A stretch of DNA of 64,000 bases. Source: Actinomadura sp. J1-007 (GTDB lineage Bacteria; Actinomycetota; Actinomycetes; Streptosporangiales; Streptosporangiaceae). Position 1 is the stretch's first letter. Each line of letters opens with the position of its first letter. Position numbers and translations under genes: made by a program. Positions 1-8,775 of the stretch are shown here, piece after piece. A model generated the notes under the pieces. It searched no databases, was not told the origin of the DNA, and saw only the letters and a program-made list of their open reading frames with translations. Location of the stretch: NCBI RefSeq assembly GCF_009793335.1, contig NZ_WING01000001.1, forward strand, positions 2,976,001 through 3,040,000, given 5' to 3'.

Positions 1-1145
1 GCCGCCGTCCTCGTCGTCGTCTTGGTCGCGTTCCGCCCGGACGAGCGCATCAAGGCCATCGGCGATGACGCGATCACCCTTGGCCGACCTGTGTTGGTAG
101 CGCAGCGCCGCCCGCTCGTTGTCATGGCCCATGCGCGCCATCAGGTTCTTGGTCGAGACGCCCATGTCGGCCGCGAGCTGGTTGCCGGTGTGCCGAAGGT
201 CATGGAGATGCAGGTTCAGGACCCCGAGCGCTCTCACGACGTGCGTCCAGGTGGTGACCTTGTTGAACCCGCTACGGCGAAGCGGCCCGCCCTTGAGTCC
301 GGTGAAGACCAGGGCGTTCGCTTCCTTCTTCGTGTACTTGTTCAGGTGCGCCGTCAGGTGCGGGACGATCGCCGCCGGGATGGTGACGGTACGAACCCCC
401 GCCTGAGACTTGGGCGGCCCAAGCAACATCTGACCGTTGGCCCGTTCGACGTAGGCGTGACGGACCCGGACAGTACGCGCGGTGAGATCGCGATGTCGCA
501 GCGACGCAGCGCCGTGATCTCGCCCCAGCGAAGGCTTGCGAAGGTAGCCAGCAGGATGAACGCTCGAAGCCGTTCGTCCCGAATGACGTCGGCGTGCCCG
601 TCCTCTGCCATCTTCCACAGCACCCGTTCGGCTTCCGCGCGAGTGGCGACAGTCCGCGGGGCGCGCCGCATGACGCGGTAGCGGAGCCGGTAATCACCGG
701 AATCCAGCTTGAGGAAGTTGCCGACCGGCCGCACGCCGCCCCGTTCGGCCAGCTCGAAGACCTGGGCGACCGTGAGCGTAGGTCGCTCCTCTGCGTGCTC
801 GGTGCCGGCCCCGCGCACCTGGCATGGGTTGCGGGAGAGAAGCTTGTCTTCCACGACCGCCGTCATGAGGACGGCTCGCAGCAGCCGGTACGCCTTGGCT
901 CGCGATGTCGCCCCGACTCCGGCATTCGCCAACCTGGTCAGCCACTCCCGGATCATTGGCGTGCTGAGCTTGCCCAGATCCACGCCCCCAAGGTGCGGAG
1001 CGATGTGCTTGCGAAGCAGCCACGCGTACAGCTCGCGTGTGCGCGGCCGGAGCGTCTGCCGCTGCTCGATCCACAGTTCGGCGTAGGCCCCGAGCTTGAC
1101 CTTGGCCCGCTCAGGGATGGTCCATGACCCGGATGAGAACTCTCT
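1..1145 (-). pseudogene. Tyrosine site-specific recombinase (phage-type integrase), frameshifted and partial
   Basis: Integrase of an actinomycete integrative element. Reading the minus strand from 1145, the SAM-like core-binding domain is visible (LRPRTRELYAWLLRKHIAPH), then the catalytic domain with ASLRWGE (first Arg), LHDLRHTG (HxxR), ARMGHD and RYQH (Tyr nucleophile region). The frame breaks near 488, where the protein passes from CDIA to DLTARTVRVRH. A one-base deletion or two-base insertion explains this. There is no usable start: an in-frame stop sits at 1146-1148 and the first GTG lies inside the core-binding domain. The 3' end runs off the window. A segment of about 60 residues before ASLRWGE, with a TRAEAERVLWKM stretch, resembles the DNA-binding insert of this integrase subfamily. 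Either a decayed integrase or an assembly error plus a missing N-terminus. Confidence 0.85.
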
Positions 1146-1321
1146 CTACGTCTTCAAGGCGCCCCGCTGACGTGGAGTGCCGGGCGGCCGCGCCCGGCTC
1201 TGCGAGCCGGGCATGCGGCCTGTCCCGTCCGGTCCCGTCTCGCGCCGCCGTGCGCGCCTGCCCCGCGCAACAGCCGGAGCACTCGGAGGCGAAAGCAACC
1301 AACACGGCCGCGGGTGCGGCG

Positions 1322-1972
1322 TCATCCGGCTCGTCCTGCTTCGCCGCGTCGTGCGCGAGAGAGTAGGCCCAGCGCCAGTATGGTCTGCCAGGACCATGCC
1401 GTCGTTAGGGCAATCCGTTGGAACAATCCGGCCACGTCGCCCAATTCTCCTGTCTGACCGAAGGCAGCGCTGGAGACGAGCATGGTGACGGCGAAGCCAA
1501 CGCCGCTGAGGACGCAGTAGAGCCGCCATCGGGCTGAACCCTGGCGGGCGAATGCGAAGCATGCCGCGGTGAGCATGGCGAATCCGGTCAGTGAGACGTA
1601 GTCGTGCAGGGCGCCATGCGTGGTGGCGCTTGGAATCCGGTCGGGGGTCCCGGCCGGGTAGCCCCCGACCGGATCAGTCACGAAGATGCCCGCGCCGAGC
1701 AGTGCGGTTCCCCAAAGGCCGATCAAAAGCGGTTTCCAGGTCGAGCGCGTGGACACGTGGTGCACGCCCGCAGCGAACACGATTGTGAGCGCGGCAGCGA
1801 CAAAGAAGTTGAGGGTCTGCATCCAGCCGTACCTACCGAGAGCAAGTGAGCTGACGGGATGGCGCAGCGGGTCGTAACCCGCGCGAGTAGCGCCTTCGGT
1901 GAGGTAGGCGAGGGTGAAGAGGGGGCCCGCGATTGCTCCGCAGAGCAATGACACCCGTGTTCGGATCTCCAT
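1322..1972 (-). CDS. DUF998 family integral membrane protein
   Basis: A 216-residue protein with about six hydrophobic helices, typical in length for DUF998. Motifs seen include the N-terminal CGAIAGPLFTLAYLTEG, then YDPLRHPVSSLALG, and a central GIFVTDPVGGYPAGTP followed by HDYVSL. These are family hallmarks; the biochemical role of DUF998 is not established. I chose the ATG at 1972 because the upstream open frame is low-complexity and the family starts just before the first helix. Two palindromic operator-like sites lie immediately upstream, so the gene is probably repressed by a dimeric regulator that is not encoded next to it. It follows the integrase remnant on the same strand with no sign of an operon. 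Confidence 0.8.
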   Translation of the reverse strand: MEIRTRVSLLCGAIAGPLFTLAYLTEGATRAGYDPLRHPVSSLALGRYGWMQTLNFFVAAALTIVFAAGVHHVSTRSTWKPLLIGLWGTALLGAGIFVTDPVGGYPAGTPDRIPSATTHGALHDYVSLTGFAMLTAACFAFARQGSARWRLYCVLSGVGFAVTMLVSSAAFGQTGELGDVAGLFQRIALTTAWSWQTILALGLLSRARRGEAGRAG

Positions 1973-1975
1973 GAT

Positions 1976-2019
1976 GTCAACGTAGGTTGACAACGTAGCG
2001 AGCGTCAACCTAGGTTGAC
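1976..2019. promoter_or_regulatory. Twin palindromic operators upstream of the DUF998 gene
   Basis: Two related 16-bp palindromes: gtcaacgtaggttgac at 1976-1991 (two mismatches from perfect symmetry) and gtcaacctaggttgac at 2004-2019 (perfect). Their centres are 28 bp apart, close to three helical turns, and the first touches the start codon at 1972. This is the arrangement of a repressor operator bound by two dimers. The cognate regulator family cannot be named from the sites; MarR, TetR or PadR are possible. Confidence 0.65.
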
Positions 2020-2177
2020 TTTCTCGCTGCGCCGTCGGTGTTCGCCAATGGGGGCCGGGCATCTGCGCGTCGCTGCGACGGACGGTCGAGCGTGCGTGCC
2101 TGGGGAACCCCGTGGTTCCCCAGCCCCCTTCTGGAGCCGGGGCACTCGTTCGCGCGAGACGGTCTGTCACACCTTGC

Positions 2178-2255
2178 GCGCCGTTCGCGCGAACGAGCAC
2201 CCCGGACCGGACGGCGCGGAGTGCTCAGGCGTTGCTAACGCGGGTGCTAACGAGA
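2178..2255. repeat. Dispersed repeat, copy 1 (second copy near 8567)
   Basis: About 75 bp beginning with the palindrome cgttcgcgcgaacg and ending gctaacgcgggtgctaacg. It is clearly related (roughly 80 percent by eye) to 8567-8640. It lies in the 515-bp gene-free stretch between the DUF998 and DinB genes. That stretch otherwise holds only the twin operators near 1976-2019 and the DinB ribosome-binding site. Confidence 0.55.
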
Positions 2256-2488
2256 GGTCGGGACAGGCCTGGGGGGTTGGGGCGATCGCTGTGAACCAGT
2301 CCCGTACGCGGACACACCGCCGAGCGCCTTCGGCGGACCGTCGGGCCCTCTGCGTGCAGCCGGGAGGCCGCAGCTCGCGAAGATGCCTGCGGGCGTGCTG
2401 GACCGGTTTGGCCTCGCCCCTGACGACTCCAGGGCGGGCGTCGTAAAAGGATCGACACGGGGTGCGGTGGTCGGGGACGCTTCACGTG

Positions 2489-2995
2489 ATGACCAGAATC
2501 GATGACAAGCCGTCCGCGTGGGACGAGCGCACCCAGCTCACCACGTTCCTCGACTACGCACGGGACACTGCCCGCGTCAAATGCGAAGGCGTCTCCGCGG
2601 ACAACGCGCGCAAGGCGCTCCTGCCGAGCTCACCGCTGATGACCGTGAGCGGAGTGATCAACCATCTCCGCTGGGTCGAGTACCACTGGTTCCAGGTGGT
2701 CTTCCTTGGTGAAGAAGACCAGGGTCCCTGGACCGAGGAGGACCCTGACCGCGAGATGCGCATCGCCGTCGACTTCCCGCTCACGCAGTTGCTCGACGAG
2801 TACGCCGAGCAGAGCGCCCGCTACCGCGAACTGGTCGCCGGAAGAAGCCTGGACGAGCGGGCACAGCGCCCCCTCCGCGACGGCCTACACGTCGACTTGC
2901 GCTGGATCCTCCTGCACCTCACCGAGGAGACGGCCCGCCACAACGGCCATCTGGACATCCTGCGCGAGATGCTCGACGGCACGACCGGCAGCTAG
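2489..2995 (+). CDS. DinB/DUF664 family protein
   Basis: A 168-residue helical-bundle protein of the DinB/YfiT-like superfamily, which usually carries a metal site of three histidines and serves thiol-dependent transferases or unknown reactions. The expected pattern is present: INHLRWVEYHWF in the first half, LRWILLHLTEETARHNGHLD at the C-terminus. The ATG at 2489 matches where the family usually starts. A GTG at 2462 in the same frame has the better ribosome-binding site (AAAAGGA at 2445-2451, ten bases upstream), so a nine-residue longer product is possible. It stands alone; neighbours are remnants and repeats. Confidence 0.85.
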   Translation: MTRIDDKPSAWDERTQLTTFLDYARDTARVKCEGVSADNARKALLPSSPLMTVSGVINHLRWVEYHWFQVVFLGEEDQGPWTEEDPDREMRIAVDFPLTQLLDEYAEQSARYRELVAGRSLDERAQRPLRDGLHVDLRWILLHLTEETARHNGHLDILREMLDGTTGS

Positions 2996-3409
2996 ATCCG
3001 GCGCAGAGCCCGCGCACGCGGGCGGTGGCGGGCAGGTGTGCTTACTGGACACACGGCGGAAGGCGCTGGCCCGTTCGTCGTGGGCGTTCCGTAACACCGC
3101 GCCCGCGTAGTCGAAGCAGTCGGCGCGGATGGGCTGTCCGAGCCGCCCGTCAACGCGCCCGTGTCGTTCGGTGCGGGAGCGGTCGCACTGCCCGCCGTTC
3201 ATCGCCCGCGCGCGACGTTCCCGTCACCGAGCTGGAACGCCGCGCCGCCCACGCCTCCGGCGACGCCGACGACACGGCCCTGCGGTTCGAGTTGTCCGCG
3301 GGCGGTGTGCAGCCTCTTCGGGTCGATCTCCTCGCTGGCGGGCTACAAGATCGAAGCAGGCACATCCTGGTGTACTTAAGAACAGTCATCAGGATGGGGG
3401 TCTCCTCGC
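2996..3409. other. Gene-poor stretch with a dispersed gene remnant
   Basis: No intact gene. Positions 3074-3134, read on the minus strand, encode a fragment (DCFDYAGAVLRNAHDERAS) that recurs at about 6772-6835 as DCFDYAGAMLRNAHDGEAL. The second copy adjoins a decayed quinone-oxidoreductase fragment, so both may come from duplicated dead genes. Nothing else recognisable. Confidence 0.45.
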
Positions 3410-3766
3410 TCACTCGCGGGCGCGCTGATCAGCTCCCAATGACACCCATCCGCTGCGTCCCACGTCGTACGGGCGGATGACCGCCTTCACCTTTCGATCT
3501 GTCCCGGTTGCGGTTTGGAAGGCCCTAGCAACCCGAGTCGCCAGCTCTTGCAACGCTTTCTTGGTTCGTGCTTCGTGCTCCCATAGATCGACGTTGATCC
3601 TGGCTGTTACGGCGTCGAAGGAGTCCGGAGCCAGGACAGGGACAAGGTCGATTTCGTGATCGTTGATCTGGAGTTCCGGCATGCTGGTCAGAGCGCGTCT
3701 GACGGCCTCCGCGATGTCGGGCAGCGAATCGGCTTCTTTCAGGTTGAATATCGTTACCTGTGGCAT
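3410..3766 (-). CDS. Hypothetical protein, possibly tautomerase-like
   Basis: A 118-residue soluble protein beginning MPQVTIFNLKEADSLPDIAE. A proline directly after the initiator and a beta-alpha-beta pattern (strand, helix AEAVRRAL, strand around HEIDLVPVL) recall the tautomerase (4-OT/MIF) fold, where Pro1 is catalytic. The second half (INVDLWEHEARTKKALQELA, then VKAVIRPYDVGRSGW) looks like a second repeat of that fold. I do not recognise a named family, so this is an inference from pattern only. The ATG at 3766 is preferred to the TTG at 3772 because it places Pro at position 2. No operon partner. Confidence 0.5.
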   Translation of the reverse strand: MPQVTIFNLKEADSLPDIAEAVRRALTSMPELQINDHEIDLVPVLAPDSFDAVTARINVDLWEHEARTKKALQELATRVARAFQTATGTDRKVKAVIRPYDVGRSGWVSLGADQRARE

Positions 3767-4444
3767 AAGCAATCTGCCGTGCGTGATTCGGAGGAGCTGT
3801 CAGGACGGTAGGGCGAGATCGTAGTGGCGACTGGCGGCCGAGGCGCGTGGCCGACGGCGCCTTTACTCGAACTGTATGTAGCAGCCGAGGCCCGGCCCCT
3901 CGTTGAAGCCGATGGCGCGAGTCCTGGACGAGCGGTTGCCGTACCACAACAGAGGTTCACGGCCGCTTACGCGGGCTCACGTCGGCGCGCGTATAGCTGC
4001 GGTGGGCGGTGGTGAAGCGCGGGGGGGCGAGGGTACGCATCGAGGTGGTGCTCGCACGACCGAGATGCAGGTGGGACGGCCGGATCGACACAGCGCGGCA
4101 GGTCGGCGGCGCGTGCGGTCGCGTCGTTGGAGGCTTTGCTGCGTGGTCAGCGAGAACCGTACGCGTTGGTTATTTCGGCCGCCGTGTTCGAGGGATGAGT
4201 CTGGCCGGCCCTTTTTCCTGGAGTACGCCAAGCCCCTCATGCGAACGCCTGGTCTTTCCTTCGATTTGCTATACAGGGATTCCATCTAGGGCCGATAGAG
4301 CCGAAGGTTCATGGTTGACGCGACCAAAGTTTTGTCGTTGCTCGTAGCAAATTCGCGGAGCTGTCAGTAGCCTGTGTTCGGTGGGCGGCATCCACAGATC
4401 TGGCCCCTTTCAAGAGGCAGATCAATGCACACCAGGGGATCTCC
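3767..4444. other. Intergenic stretch without recognisable content
   Basis: About 680 bp with only short overlapping open frames on both strands and no conserved motif I can identify. The last 100 bases are less GC-rich and presumably contain the promoter of the secreted-protein gene at 4445. Confidence 0.5.
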
Positions 4445-4711
4445 ATGCAGAAGATCACGCGAAGCGTTGCCGTCGGCGGCGCCGTCCTGACGCTCGGTGT
4501 CCTAGGCGTCGCCGGCTCTGCCGATGCCTCCACTACGCGCTCTGCCGGACACGCGGCCCGCGAGACCTGGAACGCCAACGGCCCGTACACCACGCGGGAG
4601 ACCTGCGCTTACGCCAGGGCGCTCGCCGATCACCAGGGAATCGGTTACACCACCGACTGCTTCTTCGACGGGAGCAAGGGCTCGTACTGGTTCTGGTGGG
4701 TCACCCCGTAA
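4445..4711 (+). CDS. Small secreted protein
   Basis: An 88-residue protein with a clear Sec signal peptide: positively charged start (MQKITRS), hydrophobic core VAVGGAVLTLGVLGVAG and an Ala-x-Ala-type cleavage site near SADAS, around residue 29. The mature part of about 60 residues is rich in Trp, Tyr and Thr, has two cysteines (TCAYARA and DCFFDG) that could form one disulfide, and ends YWFWWVTP. A GGGGA ribosome-binding site lies about five bases before the ATG. Small exported proteins of this form are common in actinomycetes; I cannot assign a function. A strong inverted repeat follows at 4791. Confidence 0.75.
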   Translation: MQKITRSVAVGGAVLTLGVLGVAGSADASTTRSAGHAARETWNANGPYTTRETCAYARALADHQGIGYTTDCFFDGSKGSYWFWWVTP

Positions 4712-4790
4712 GCACGAGCACGCCGTCCTCGCGCAGGAATCTGGTTCGCTTCTGACGCAGCCTTGTCCTGCCACTGGTTTGGGGGCAAGT

Positions 4791-4826
4791 CGGAGGGGAA
4801 TCCGGAGCATTCCGGATTCCCCTCCG
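4791..4826. terminator. Strong inverted repeat, probable terminator
   Basis: A perfect 16-bp stem with a gcat loop (left arm cggaggggaatccgga, right arm its complement) 80 bp downstream of the small secreted protein gene. There is no T-tract, as is usual in actinomycetes. The rest of 4712-5285 has no recognisable gene. Confidence 0.7.
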
Positions 4827-5285
4827 TGACCAGGCGGGGTTGGCTTACAGGCTGCCCGGGTTGATTGCCTTGGCGCAACGGTGGTCGAGCCGCGAGGTCC
4901 GCCTCGCCGTGATCTTCGCTTGGCGGGGGTGTGGTCAGGGGGCACGGACACGCTGATGCCGGTGTTAACGGTGGCTACGGAGGGGGCTGGTCATCAGGGG
5001 AATCGTGGGGACTCCCCTGAGGAGCTCTCGGGGGCGGTTAGGGGGCGAGCTGAACACCTGTCGAGATTGTTCTTTGGACTTGTGATTAGCGGGTCGTCGG
5101 TTGGGTTCCTGCGGGCGAATGCACGTCCGGGGCCTTTTTCGTTTCTGGAAAGGGATCGTTGATTCCTGGCTTGCCGACAGCGGCTTTATGTCGCCGTACT
5201 GTCGACCAGTTCAGCCCGCTTGTGGAACGGGCCACATCCGGCCATCCGGACAAATCCGGCGTCGCCTGGGACGTCCTCCCTCTGC

Positions 5286-6416
5286 GTGATCGAACACGCG
5301 ACGGTTCTTCATCGACTCCGGGCAGGTGCTGACTTGCGACGAATCCCTCTGTTTGGCCCTGGCGTGCTCGTACTCGCGATCGCATTGATCGTGAACCTCG
5401 CCACGGTCCGCGCCGCCGACGCCACTGGCAAGATCCAGCCGACCATCACGCTGACGGCAGACAGGAATCCACTCGACGTCGACCACCGGACAGCCGTCGT
5501 GACCGGCACGGTGACCGCGACCATGCCCGACGGGAGCACCGGGCCGCTCACCGACCAGCAGGTCGAGGTCAACCCCGATGTCGGAGCCGGCCAGCCACGG
5601 ACGCTGACCACGGACGGCGACGGGCGCTTCAGCCTGGCCGTCACCCCGGACGACCGTTCCACGATCGTGGAGGCGGCGATCCAGGAGACCGATCGCGTGG
5701 CGGCCGCGAGCGCGCCGCAACTGTGGCTCGAAGTCCGGCAGACCGCGGCTCGGGCTTCGTCCTGCGAGGTCACCCCGGCTCGGGTCACCAAGACGACGCC
5801 CATCACGGTCACCGGCACCGTCACCTACGACACCGGCGCCGGTCCCGTGCCTCTGACCGGCCGGAACATCGTGGTACGGGATGACAAGAACTTCCAGATC
5901 CTGGGAACGGCGCCGCTGAACGCCGCCGGAGCGTTTAATGCCACGGTGCCGATCACGGCGGAGCCGGGCTTCCACCCCCTTCACGTGGCACCCGATATTC
6001 CGTCGGACGACCTCTACTTCTACCCGGTCAACTGCGGCAATGCGGAGGGCAAGGTGCCGGTGGTCGTCGCGCCCGGGACGCCGCGGTTCGCGAACTTCAG
6101 CGTCGCGTTCAACGAACCCCACCGAGCGGGCGTCTTCGGGGCCATCGAGAGCCCGCTGGGACCGAACGGCGAAGTACTGTTCTACGACATGGAGAATCTG
6201 CCCATCACCATCGAGTGGTCGCGCAACGGCAGAACCCACTGGCGGCATCTCGGGCACCTGATCTCCATGGACAACGGGATATTCGGCACCCGTGACCGGG
6301 GCCTTCCGGAGTCGGAGAGCGACCCGTTCCCGGCGCGCGCCGGGTACTTCCGAGCACGCTTCGGCGGAAACAACTTCCTCTACTCGGCCATCAGCCCGGT
6401 GGTGCGCGCTCGGTAA
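5286..6416 (+). CDS. Secreted protein with Ig-like/carboxypeptidase-regulatory repeats
   Basis: An exported protein of about 376 residues. Near the N-terminus RRIPLFGPGVLVLAIALIVN is a signal peptide or anchor, with likely cleavage after VRAADA. The mature part has repeated beta-sandwich signatures: PTITLTADRNPLDVDHRTAV followed by GTVTATMPDG, then TPITVTGTVTYDTG with ADGAF-like LNAAGAFNATV. These resemble Ig-like or transthyretin-like domains of bacterial surface proteins. A cysteine pair (SSCEVTP and VNCGNAEG) may form a disulfide. The start is uncertain: TTG at 5220, GTG at 5286 and TTG at 5334 are all in frame; 5286 or 5334 gives a normal signal-peptide length. No enzyme motif seen; probably a cell-surface or secreted binding protein. 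Confidence 0.7.
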   Translation: MIEHATVLHRLRAGADLRRIPLFGPGVLVLAIALIVNLATVRAADATGKIQPTITLTADRNPLDVDHRTAVVTGTVTATMPDGSTGPLTDQQVEVNPDVGAGQPRTLTTDGDGRFSLAVTPDDRSTIVEAAIQETDRVAAASAPQLWLEVRQTAARASSCEVTPARVTKTTPITVTGTVTYDTGAGPVPLTGRNIVVRDDKNFQILGTAPLNAAGAFNATVPITAEPGFHPLHVAPDIPSDDLYFYPVNCGNAEGKVPVVVAPGTPRFANFSVAFNEPHRAGVFGAIESPLGPNGEVLFYDMENLPITIEWSRNGRTHWRHLGHLISMDNGIFGTRDRGLPESESDPFPARAGYFRARFGGNNFLYSAISPVVRAR

Positions 6417-6461
6417 TCCGGCGTGCGGTAAGGAATTGGTTGCCAGTTCGATCGCCCCGCG

Positions 6462-6561
6462 AGTGCGACGCCGGAGATTCGGGACGATCACCGTAGATAA
6501 TTGATGTCTGTAGTGCGACGCCGGAGATTCGGGACGATCACCGTAGATAATTGATGTCTGT
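6462..6561. repeat. Perfect 50-bp tandem duplication
   Basis: Positions 6462-6511 and 6512-6561 are identical 50-bp copies (unit starts agtgcgacgccggagattc and ends ttgatgtctgt), directly downstream of the secreted-protein gene. The absence of any mismatch implies a recent duplication or an assembly artefact. Confidence 0.9.
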
Positions 6562-6594
6562 CGATGGTTGTCGGCGATCGCTGCCGCGCCGCTT

Positions 6595-6628
6595 CGGAGC
6601 GCAGGGCCGCAGCCGGCCCTGCGCTCCG
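6595..6628. terminator. Inverted repeat, probable terminator
   Basis: A perfect 15-bp stem (left arm cggagcgcagggccg) with a cagc loop, 180 bp downstream of the secreted-protein gene at 5286-6416. It is the likely transcription end for that gene. Confidence 0.6.
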
Positions 6629-6765
6629 GGCCAGCCTGCCCTCCGAAATCGTCCCCGGAGAAGGTCCAGGGCAGGGTCCTGATCTCCGAATCTGAGCCTT
6701 GATCGTGTCGGGTCGGCCGAGGAGGCGGAATCGGTCGACCAAACGGCCGACCCCGTCGCTCAGGA

Positions 6766-7050
6766 GTGCTTCTCCGTCGTGGGCGTTCCGTAGCATCGCG
6801 CCCGCGTAGTCGAAACAGTCCGTCCGGGCAGATGGGCTGTACGAGCCGCGAGGCCGGGGCCGTTCACCCCCGCCAGATGCAGCACCGCGTCCGCACCGCC
6901 GGGGGCGATCACGAGGACCTGCGCGGCCAGGCCGCGCGTGTGGGTCGAAGACGTGGATCTCGGTGCCGGTCAGGCCGGTGACGGAGTCGGCCTCGGTGCC
7001 GGAACGAGCGGTGGCGATCACCTCCGCGCCACGCGCGGCAGGACACGGTT
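6766..7050 (-). pseudogene. Remnant of an NADPH:quinone oxidoreductase (zinc-type MDR family)
   Basis: Decayed piece of a medium-chain dehydrogenase. Read on the minus strand in shifting frames, ARGAEVIATARSGTEADSV (the nucleotide-binding second strand), then GLAAQVLVIAPGGADAVLHL (the next Rossmann strand), then TDCFDYAGAMLRNAHDGEAL. No start codon, no N-terminal GroES-like domain and at least one frameshift near 6928. The rest of 6417-7579 holds the 50-bp duplication, the inverted repeat and short low-complexity frames, with no intact gene. Confidence 0.5.
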
Positions 7051-7477
7051 GATCATCGGGGTGGTGAGCAATCGGTTCGCGGTGGCCTGCCGGTGCGCGG
7101 TGACCGGATCTCGCGCACCAGGGCGCTGTGTGCCGGTGTGAGAAGGCACCGTCCGGCATGGAACGAAACGGCGCGGCGCGACCGGCTGTCATCGTCTGCC
7201 GCCCTCACGACCGGGCGTCGGGGTGGTCCGGCCGGTCGATCTCATGGGGGCGGCGACGGTGTCGCGAGTCCTCCGCGATCATCCTGGGTCGATATGAGTT
7301 GGGCGCGTCGGAGACCTCGACGCAGCGCAGGCGGGGGATGGCTGGCCTGGCCGCCGCAAATGGCAATGAGGTCTCCCTTCGTACCGCCGGGTCTTGGGCG
7401 GACCCCGCGCCCATACCGGTCCGCCGGTCGGTGAGGCGCGCGGGTGATCGTCAGGGCAGCGGCCGGGGCGGCGGCGC

Positions 7478-7514
7478 TCGCCGCTGCGCCTACCGTTCGC
7501 CGCTGCGCCTACCG
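7478..7514. repeat. Short tandem repeat (two 18-19-bp copies)
   Basis: The unit tcgccgctgcgcctaccg occurs twice in a row at 7478-7495 and 7497-7514 (one extra t between), just downstream of the DinB gene that ends at 7580. No function can be proposed. Confidence 0.6.
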
Positions 7515-7579
7515 TCCGCCGCCCTGGAGCCTGAGCCCGCCGGTTGACGGGCGGCGCCGGGCCCGGGACGGGCCGGCGC

Positions 7580-8140
7580 TCAGCCCATGCTCTTGGCGCC
7601 GTCCAGGGCCTCGCGGATGATGTCGGCGTGCCCGGCGTGCTGGAACGTCTCGGCGGCGATGTGCATCAGCACCAGGCGGGCCGACCACTTCGCGTCCGCC
7701 TCGAACCACGGTGCCTTCGGCAGTGGCTGCTCGGCACCGAGGTCCGGCAGCTCGACGACCAGTTCGTCGGTTCGGCGCGCTACCTCCTCGTAGTCGGCGA
7801 GGACGCCGGCCAGGGTCTCGCCCGGCAGCATCCGGAAGTCGTCGGCGCGGCGCTGGAAGTCCGCCTCGGTCATGGCGGCGAAGTCGGGCATGGCGGACGG
7901 ACCCTTCACGATGAACTCCGTCCAGCTCCGCTCCACCGAGGCGACGTGCTTGATCAGCCCGCCCAGGCACAGCTCGCTCGCGGTCGTCCGGAGCCCGGCC
8001 TGCTCGTCGGTGAGGTCCCGCGCCGGGAACCGCAGGAAGTGCCGGGCCTTGGCCAGCAGCGCCAGCAGGTCGGCGCGCTCCCCGGTCGTCACCTGCGGGG
8101 CGTCCTCGCCGGTTCCGCTGGCGCTCACGTGCTCGTTCAT
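7580..8140 (-). CDS. DinB family protein
   Basis: A 186-residue helical-bundle protein with a DinB/DUF664 layout. After a variable, acidic 20-residue N-terminus come ALLAKARHFLRFPARDLTDE, GGLIKHVASVERSWTEFI (first histidine helix) and LVLMHIAAETFQHAGHADII (the C-terminal HxxAETxxHxGH metal motif). Length is normal. It differs clearly from the DinB protein at 2489-2995, so they are paralogous subfamilies rather than a duplication. A remnant of a WYL-type regulator lies divergently just upstream (about 8228), a frequent partner of DinB genes in actinomycetes, so the pair was probably once a regulator/target unit. Confidence 0.85.
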   Translation of the reverse strand: MNEHVSASGTGEDAPQVTTGERADLLALLAKARHFLRFPARDLTDEQAGLRTTASELCLGGLIKHVASVERSWTEFIVKGPSAMPDFAAMTEADFQRRADDFRMLPGETLAGVLADYEEVARRTDELVVELPDLGAEQPLPKAPWFEADAKWSARLVLMHIAAETFQHAGHADIIREALDGAKSMG

Positions 8141-8227
8141 GGTCCGTACCTCCTGGTCTCGTCTTTCCCCTGGGCAAGAGCCACGCTACGGGAGATAGCG
8201 GCCACTTTTTGACCTAGATTGCGAAGG

Positions 8228-8345
8228 ACTTGGTGCCACAGCCAACTCCGGCAGCCGCGCCCTGCGCCGCGACACCGGTCGGCTCCACGAGCTGGGATAT
8301 CCGGTCTAGGTCCGGCGTCGCTGGCGGCTATCAGCGCGCCGCGAG
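8228..8345 (+). pseudogene. Remnant of a DeoR/WYL-type transcription regulator N-terminus
   Basis: A short stretch encodes LRRDTGRLHELGYPV and, after a frame change at about 8305, SGVAGGYQ. Together these match the recognition-helix and wing region of YafY/WYL regulators (typically RRDVDRLRELGYPV followed by GGYRL). A stop codon follows the first piece and no WYL domain can be traced. The remaining gene-free sequence to 8775 has only the dispersed repeat at 8567-8640. Confidence 0.4.
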
Positions 8346-8566
8346 CACCGCCCGGCCGTCGCCAGGCCGTGACCGGCGCTCGGTATGCAGGCGGCCCGCG
8401 GTGCCTGGTGGACGGCATCGCCGGACCGTCCCTGCGGGTCCTCGCCGGGATCGTCCAGCCGATGCCGGGGCGGCTGCGGGGCATATCGCGAGGGAGTCTG
8501 ACCTGGATGGCAGCGGCTGACGTGCATGGCGTCGCCGCCGCACTGATCGGCCTGGTCGCTGTACAC

Positions 8567-8640
8567 ACGTTCCGCGCGAACGGACGCCCCGGACCGGTCG
8601 GCGTGAGTGCTCTGGCTTGCTAACGCGGGTGCTGACGGCG
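8567..8640. repeat. Dispersed repeat, copy 2 (first copy near 2178)
   Basis: Shares with 2178-2255 the ordered words gcgcgaacg, ccccggaccgg, gtgctc/gtgctct and gctaacgcgggtgct. The two copies differ by scattered substitutions and small gaps, so they are old relative to each other. No open frame is conserved between them. Confidence 0.55.
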
Positions 8641-8775
8641 GTTTGGACGAGGCGCGAACGCCAGGGCGTCTGAGGCTGCCGCGGTGACCGCAGGGGCGTA
8701 CCGCGCTCGCGTTCTCGTTGGCGACTTTCGACAGCCGTTCCGCATGCACGGGTGGCTTCAGGGGCAGAGGGGCTA

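Noticed and set aside
4791..4826. Riboswitch or attenuator
   Set aside because: A single perfect stem downstream of a gene, without alternative pairing or a following ORF at suitable distance; a terminator is simpler.
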